Source: Proteus sp. FME41
GTDB lineage: Bacteria; Pseudomonadota; Gammaproteobacteria; Enterobacterales; Enterobacteriaceae
Reading direction: 5' to 3'
Assembly (NCBI RefSeq): GCF_014897315.1
Contig: NZ_JABUYL010000018.1
Location: forward strand, 1 to 64,000
DNA: 64,000 bases
Made by a program: the position numbers and the translations under genes. Below are positions 59,593 through 64,000 of the stretch, piece after piece. Under the pieces are notes generated by a model. The model was not told the DNA's origin and made no database searches. It saw only the letters and a program-made list of their open reading frames with translations. Position 1 is the first letter of the stretch. Every line of letters begins with the position of its first letter.

Positions 59593-60480
59593 ATGGATAT
59601 TCGTGATCTCAAACTCTTTGTGCATTTAGCGGAAAGTTGTCACTTTGCCAAGACGGCACAAGCGATGCATGTCAGCCCCTCTACGCTCTCTCGCCAAATC
59701 CAACGCCTTGAAGAAAGTTTAGGCCACCCTCTGTTTTTGCGTGACAACCGACAAGTCACGCTTACAGATGCGGGCGAACAGCTGAAGCGCTATGCTCAAC
59801 AAACTTTGTTGCAATATAAGCAACTTAAACACACGCTAAATCAAAATAGCCCAAGCCTTTCTGGCGAATTACGTCTATTTTGCTCTGTCACAGCGGCTTA
59901 TAGCCATTTACCGCCTATTCTTGACCGCTTTCGTGCAGAGAATCCTTTAGTTGAAATAAAGCTCACTACAGGTGATGCGGCTGATGCGGTCGATAAAGTA
60001 CAATCTGATGAAGCAGATTTAGGAATTGCAGGAAAACCAGAAAAGCTTCCTGAAAATATCTGCTTTGAGAAAATAGGCGAAATCCCATTAGTATTGATTG
60101 CCCCTGCACTGCCTTGTAATGTTCAACATCTCGCAACACAAGAGAAACCAGATTGGCTCAATATTCCGTTTATCATCCCTGAGCATGGTCCATCACGGCA
60201 ACGTATTGCGCTATGGTTTAAGCGCCATCGCATCCACAATCCTTTGATTTATGCAACGGTTTCTGGGCATGAAGCGATTGTTTCAATGGTTGCACTAGGT
60301 TGTGGTATTGCGCTTATTCCACAAGTGGTCGTTGATAATTGCCCAGAGCCTGTCCGTAACCGTATCTGTTTGCTTGATAATGTTTCGATGGTAGAACCGT
60401 TTGAACTGGGCGTTTGTGTATTACACAAACGCCTTCAAGAACCCGTAATAAATGCCTTCTGGCGATTACTCCATGACTAA
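59593..60480 (+). CDS. ilvY: LysR-family activator IlvY
   Basis: Activator of ilvC that responds to the IlvC substrates. The 295-residue protein has the N-terminal helix-turn-helix MDIRDLKLFVHLAESCHFAKTAQAMHVSPSTLSRQIQRLEE and the typical LysR effector domain (DLGIAGKPEKLP, then ALGCGIALIPQVVVDNC). It is divergent from ilvC with the operator between them, and its last 15 bases overlap the end of ilvA, which is on the other strand. Confidence 0.96.
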   Translation: MDIRDLKLFVHLAESCHFAKTAQAMHVSPSTLSRQIQRLEESLGHPLFLRDNRQVTLTDAGEQLKRYAQQTLLQYKQLKHTLNQNSPSLSGELRLFCSVTAAYSHLPPILDRFRAENPLVEIKLTTGDAADAVDKVQSDEADLGIAGKPEKLPENICFEKIGEIPLVLIAPALPCNVQHLATQEKPDWLNIPFIIPEHGPSRQRIALWFKRHRIHNPLIYATVSGHEAIVSMVALGCGIALIPQVVVDNCPEPVRNRICLLDNVSMVEPFELGVCVLHKRLQEPVINAFWRLLHD

Positions 60481-62040
60481 ACTTGTCGTTTGTGGTGACA
60501 GGAATAACTGAAATGAAGGATTTCCTGTCTCGTCATGATATTCATAACCTAAGTCATCTAAATGTCGTTCAAAACGCCCTTCTGTTTCAGGCAATTCAAA
60601 CGCCACCAGCACCCGCCCATAATCTGTACCATGACTACGATAATGGAATAAGGTGATATTCCAATAAGTGCCTAATGTTTTTAGGAACTTCATAAGCGCG
60701 CCCGGTGATTCTGGAAATTCAAAGCTAAATAATCGCTCTTTAAGTGGTTTATTAGGACGTCCACCGACCATATAACGCACATGCAATTTTGCCATTTCAT
60801 CGTCAGAAAGATCAGCCACTTGATAACCCGCAGTCGTAAGTTCACGCAAAATTTCTTTACGCTCTGCAAGTCCTTGGCTTAAACGCACACCCACAAAAAT
60901 ACGGGCATTTTCAGGATCTGCATCGCTATAACGATAATTAAACTCAGTAACAACACGTTGACCCAAGATCTGACAGAAACGCAAAAAACTGCCTTTCTGT
61001 TCAGGAATAGTCACCGCTAATAATGCTTCTCGTTTTTCACCTAATTCACAACGCTCAGAAACATAACGTAAGCCATGAAAATTCACATTTGCACCAGAAA
61101 GTACGTGGGCTAAACGCTCACCTTTAATTTGATGCTCTTCGACATATTTTTTAAGTCCTGCTAATGCCAACGCGCCCGACGGCTCGGCTATTGCACGCAC
61201 ATCTTCAAATAAATCTTTGACTGCGGCACAAATGGCATCGCTATCTACGGTGATAACATCATCGACATATTTTTGGCATAAACGGAACGTTTCATCACCG
61301 ATACGTTTAACCGCAACACCCTCAGCAAATAGACCTACTTTTGCTAATTCAACCGGATATCCTGCATTTAATGCAGCCTTTAAACATGCAGCTTCTTCTG
61401 CCTCAACACCAATCACTTTAATTTCAGGCATAAGCTGTTTAATTAATACAGCGACACCCGCAATTAAACCACCGCCTCCCACTGGCACAAAAATACGATC
61501 AAGATGAACATCTTGTTGTAATAATTCCATTGCTAATGTGGCTTGTCCTGCAATGACTGCTGGATGATCGAAAGGAGGAACAAAGGTGTATCCCATCTCT
61601 TCAGATAACGCGATCGCTTTTGCTTTCGCTTCATCAAAATTGGCACCATAAAGCAATGCTTCGCCACCAAATTGGCGAACAGCATCGACTTTGATATCTG
61701 CCGTAGCCACTGGCATTACAATTAATGCTTTTACGCCCATTCGATTCGCTGACAGTGCAACACCTTGAGCATGGTTTCCCGCAGAAGCCGTCACCACTCC
61801 CTTAGCTTTCTGTTCCGGGGTTAGCCCCGCAATCATGGTATAAGCACCACGTAGTTTAAAACTATGGACTGGTTGTCTATCTTCACGTTTAACTAAAATC
61901 GTATTCTCTAAACGCTCAGAGATTTTTGTCATCTCTTGCAGTGGGGTCACGACGGCAACTTCATAAACAGGTGCACTTAACGCTGCTTTTAAATATTCGG
62001 CACTGCTCGGTGCTGAATTTAAAGGTCTAAAGGCTGCCAT
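60466..62040 (-). CDS. ilvA: Threonine deaminase (biosynthetic)
   Basis: PLP enzyme that converts threonine to 2-oxobutanoate, the first step to isoleucine; inhibited by isoleucine through its C-terminal regulatory domain. The 524-residue protein has the PLP lysine in HSFKLRGAYTM near residue 62, SAGNHAQGVALSA near 87, and the phosphate-binding VGGGGLIAGVAVL near 188. Two ACT-like regulatory repeats occupy residues about 335-510. The start ATG follows the ilvD stop by three bases, so it is translated from the ilvEDA message. Confidence 0.97.
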   Translation of the reverse strand: MAAFRPLNSAPSSAEYLKAALSAPVYEVAVVTPLQEMTKISERLENTILVKREDRQPVHSFKLRGAYTMIAGLTPEQKAKGVVTASAGNHAQGVALSANRMGVKALIVMPVATADIKVDAVRQFGGEALLYGANFDEAKAKAIALSEEMGYTFVPPFDHPAVIAGQATLAMELLQQDVHLDRIFVPVGGGGLIAGVAVLIKQLMPEIKVIGVEAEEAACLKAALNAGYPVELAKVGLFAEGVAVKRIGDETFRLCQKYVDDVITVDSDAICAAVKDLFEDVRAIAEPSGALALAGLKKYVEEHQIKGERLAHVLSGANVNFHGLRYVSERCELGEKREALLAVTIPEQKGSFLRFCQILGQRVVTEFNYRYSDADPENARIFVGVRLSQGLAERKEILRELTTAGYQVADLSDDEMAKLHVRYMVGGRPNKPLKERLFSFEFPESPGALMKFLKTLGTYWNITLFHYRSHGTDYGRVLVAFELPETEGRFERHLDDLGYEYHDETGNPSFQLFLSPQTTSLVME

Positions 62041-62043
62041 TTC

Positions 62044-63894
62044 TTAGCCCCCTAATTTAGATTTATCACGCACCGCGCCTTTATCTGCACTGGTTGCTAA
62101 AGAAGCATAAGCACGTAGAGCAAAAGAGACTTGACGCTGTCTATTTTTCGGTGTCCACGCTTTATCACCACGGGCATGTTGTGCATCACGGCGCGCAGAT
62201 AACGTTTTTTCATCTACTTTTAATGAAATTTCGCGAGTTGGGATATTAATAGAAACAATATCACCTTCTTCTACTAAACCGATCACACCACCATTTGCGG
62301 CTTCCGGTGAAACATGACCTATTGAGAGGCCAGATGTCCCCCCAGAAAAACGACCATCAGTGATAAGAGCACAAGCCTTACCTAGTCCCATTGATTTTAA
62401 ATAAGAGGTCGGGTACAGCATTTCTTGCATACCAGGGCCACCTTTAGGGCCTTCGTAGCGAATAATCACCACATCACCAGCAACAACTTTTCCACCTAAT
62501 ACAGCCTCAACTGCATCATCTTGGCTCTCATATACTTTGGCTGGACCACTAAAGATTAAGTTATCGTCATCAACACCTGCAGTTTTAACAATACAACCGT
62601 CTAGTGCTAAATTTCCAGATAGCACCGCTAATCCACCATCTTGGCTATAAGCATACTCTTTACTGCGAATACAGCCGTTTTCACGATCGGTATCTAAGGT
62701 TGGCCAACGGCAGTTCTGTGAAAAAGCCTTCGTCGTACGAATACCCGCAGGGCCTGCTTGGAACATTGATTTTACTTGCTCATCTTGCGTTAACATTACG
62801 TCATATTGTGCCAAGGTTTCTGGCAGACTTAGCCCTAAGATATTATCCACATTACGGTTGAGTAATCCGGCTCTGTCCAATTCTCCTAAAATACCCATTA
62901 CCCCACCTGCGCGGTGAACATCTTCCATATGGTATTTTTGTGTGCTGGGCGCTACTTTACATAAATGTGGCACTTGGCGAGAAAGCCTGTCGATATCTTC
63001 CATAGTGAAATCAACCTCACCTTCTTGAGCTGCGGCTAATAAATGCAGAACCGTATTTGTTGACCCACCCATGGCAATATCTAAGATCATCGCATTTTCA
63101 AACGCTTCTTTTTTAGCGATATTACGCGGTAATGCAGTTTCATCATCTTTCTCATAATAGCGTTTAGTTAATTCAACAATACGTTTACCCGCATTGATAA
63201 ATAACATTTCGCGATCGGCGTGAGTCGCAAGCAATGAACCATTTCCTGGTTGAGATAATCCTAACGCTTCAGTTAAGCAGTTCATGGAGTTTGCAGTGAA
63301 CATACCTGAGCACGATCCACACGTCGGACAGGCTGATCGCTCAATTTGATCACTGTCTGCATCACTCACATTTGGGTTTGCGCCTTGGATCATGGCATCA
63401 ACCAGATCTAATTTGATCAGTTGATCTGAAAGCTTTGTTTTACCCGCTTCCATTGGCCCACCAGAGACAAAAATAACAGGGATATTTAAGCGTAAAGACG
63501 CCATTAACATGCCTGGAGTAATTTTGTCGCAGTTTGAGATACATACCATTGCATCAGCACAGTGCGCATTAACCATATACTCAACAGAGTCTGCGATAAG
63601 TTCACGCGAAGGCAAAGAATAAAGCATGCCACCGTGTCCCATTGCGATACCGTCATCAACCGCAATGGTATTAAATTCTTTAGCAACACCACCTGCCGCT
63701 TCAATTTGCTCAGCAACCAGTTTTCCTAAATCCCGCAGATGCACATGACCTGGTACAAATTGCGTAAATGAGTTCACAACAGCAATAATAGGTTTCCCAA
63801 AATCAGCATCAGTCATTCCCGTTGCACGCCATAAGGCACGGGCTCCAGCCATATTACGACCATGTGTCGTTGTCGCTGAACGGTATTTAGGCAT
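62044..63894 (-). CDS. ilvD: Dihydroxy-acid dehydratase
   Basis: Iron-sulfur dehydratase producing the 2-oxo acid precursors of isoleucine and valine (and coenzyme A via valine). The 616-residue protein has the cluster cysteines in [13 protein letters not shown] near residue 122 and [18 protein letters not shown] near 192. [21 protein letters not shown] lies near residues 520-540. The ATG at 63894 has AGGAGTG upstream. It lies between ilvE and ilvA, as in the enterobacterial ilvGMEDA operon. Confidence 0.98.
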   Translation of the reverse strand: MPKYRSATTTHGRNMAGARALWRATGMTDADFGKPIIAVVNSFTQFVPGHVHLRDLGKLVAEQIEAAGGVAKEFNTIAVDDGIAMGHGGMLYSLPSRELIADSVEYMVNAHCADAMVCISNCDKITPGMLMASLRLNIPVIFVSGGPMEAGKTKLSDQLIKLDLVDAMIQGANPNVSDADSDQIERSACPTCGSCSGMFTANSMNCLTEALGLSQPGNGSLLATHADREMLFINAGKRIVELTKRYYEKDDETALPRNIAKKEAFENAMILDIAMGGSTNTVLHLLAAAQEGEVDFTMEDIDRLSRQVPHLCKVAPSTQKYHMEDVHRAGGVMGILGELDRAGLLNRNVDNILGLSLPETLAQYDVMLTQDEQVKSMFQAGPAGIRTTKAFSQNCRWPTLDTDRENGCIRSKEYAYSQDGGLAVLSGNLALDGCIVKTAGVDDDNLIFSGPAKVYESQDDAVEAVLGGKVVAGDVVIIRYEGPKGGPGMQEMLYPTSYLKSMGLGKACALITDGRFSGGTSGLSIGHVSPEAANGGVIGLVEEGDIVSINIPTREISLKVDEKTLSARRDAQHARGDKAWTPKNRQRQVSFALRAYASLATSADKGAVRDKSKLGG

Positions 63895-63960
63895 TTTTCA
63901 CACTCCTGCGATAAAGAAAGCGAATAGGGAACGTTCTACCCGCTAAACAAATTTATTTGA

Positions 63961-64000
63961 TTATGAATTGATTGGATCTAACCAGCCGTATTTATCTTCT
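63961..64000 (-). CDS. ilvE: Branched-chain amino acid aminotransferase, last codons only
   Basis: The minus strand at the right edge reads EDKYGWLDPINS and a TAA stop at 63963-63961. The E. coli IlvE C-terminus is EDKWGWLDQVNQ, and ilvE is the expected neighbour upstream of ilvD. Only twelve codons lie in the window; the rest of the gene is outside. Confidence 0.85.
   Translation of the reverse strand, partial: EDKYGWLDPINS

Overview
The window is chromosomal DNA from an enterobacterium of the order Enterobacterales, most likely the genus Proteus or a very close relative. The low-GC coding style, the very AT-rich spacers, the near-identity of many proteins to E. coli housekeeping proteins (Orn, RsgA, UvrD, Rho, TrxA, IlvC), and a Proteus-like XerC and fimbrial locus all point that way. 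No species is claimed. Most of it is core chromosome with E. coli-like gene neighbourhoods, broken by a few accessory or variable pieces.

Layout. 1-6.3 kb: end of a tRNA-Gly gene, then orn, rsgA, psd and mscM. 6.3-13.5 kb: an accessory island with a long AT-rich spacer, a LysR-type regulator and a four-gene chaperone-usher fimbrial operon (pilin, chaperone, usher, two-domain tip adhesin). 13.5-20 kb: yigL, pldB, recQ, pldA, yigI, rarD and a small unknown gene. 20.5-26.3 kb: SOS-type uvrD, then the lptM-dapF-yigA-xerC-yigB cluster. 26.3-34.5 kb: cyaY, cyaA (UUG start, CRP site) and the divergent hemCDXY operon for haem precursor synthesis. 34.5-36.3 kb: a small membrane protein, the small RNA GlmZ with a sigma-54 promoter, a hexanucleotide tandem repeat, and the tRNA operon Arg-His-Leu-Pro. 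36.5-49.4 kb: the complete enterobacterial common antigen (ECA) operon, wecA to wecG. 49.8-57 kb: rho, trxA, rhlB, gppA and rep. 57-57.7 kb: a DinJ/YafQ-type toxin-antitoxin pair whose toxin is frameshifted. 57.7-64 kb: an ERIC repeat with a duplicated arm, then ilvC, ilvY, ilvA, ilvD and the last codons of ilvE.

How the genes work together. The wec cluster builds lipid I, makes the nucleotide sugars ManNAcA and Fuc4NAc, assembles lipid III, then flips, polymerises and sizes the ECA chain. HemC and HemD make uroporphyrinogen III from porphobilinogen. The ilv genes supply the isoleucine/valine pathway, with IlvY placed to activate ilvC. GlmZ is expected to activate glmS mRNA and so feed UDP-GlcNAc synthesis, the precursor used by WecA and WecB, though the genes are not physically coupled. 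The fimbrial locus is self-contained and has the only likely dedicated local regulator.

No convincing undescribed multi-gene system was found. The points most worth a second look are the broken toxin gene, the duplicated ERIC arm beside ilvC, the GlmZ locus, the likely expression-setting hairpin in the fimbrial operon and the two AT-rich spacers.
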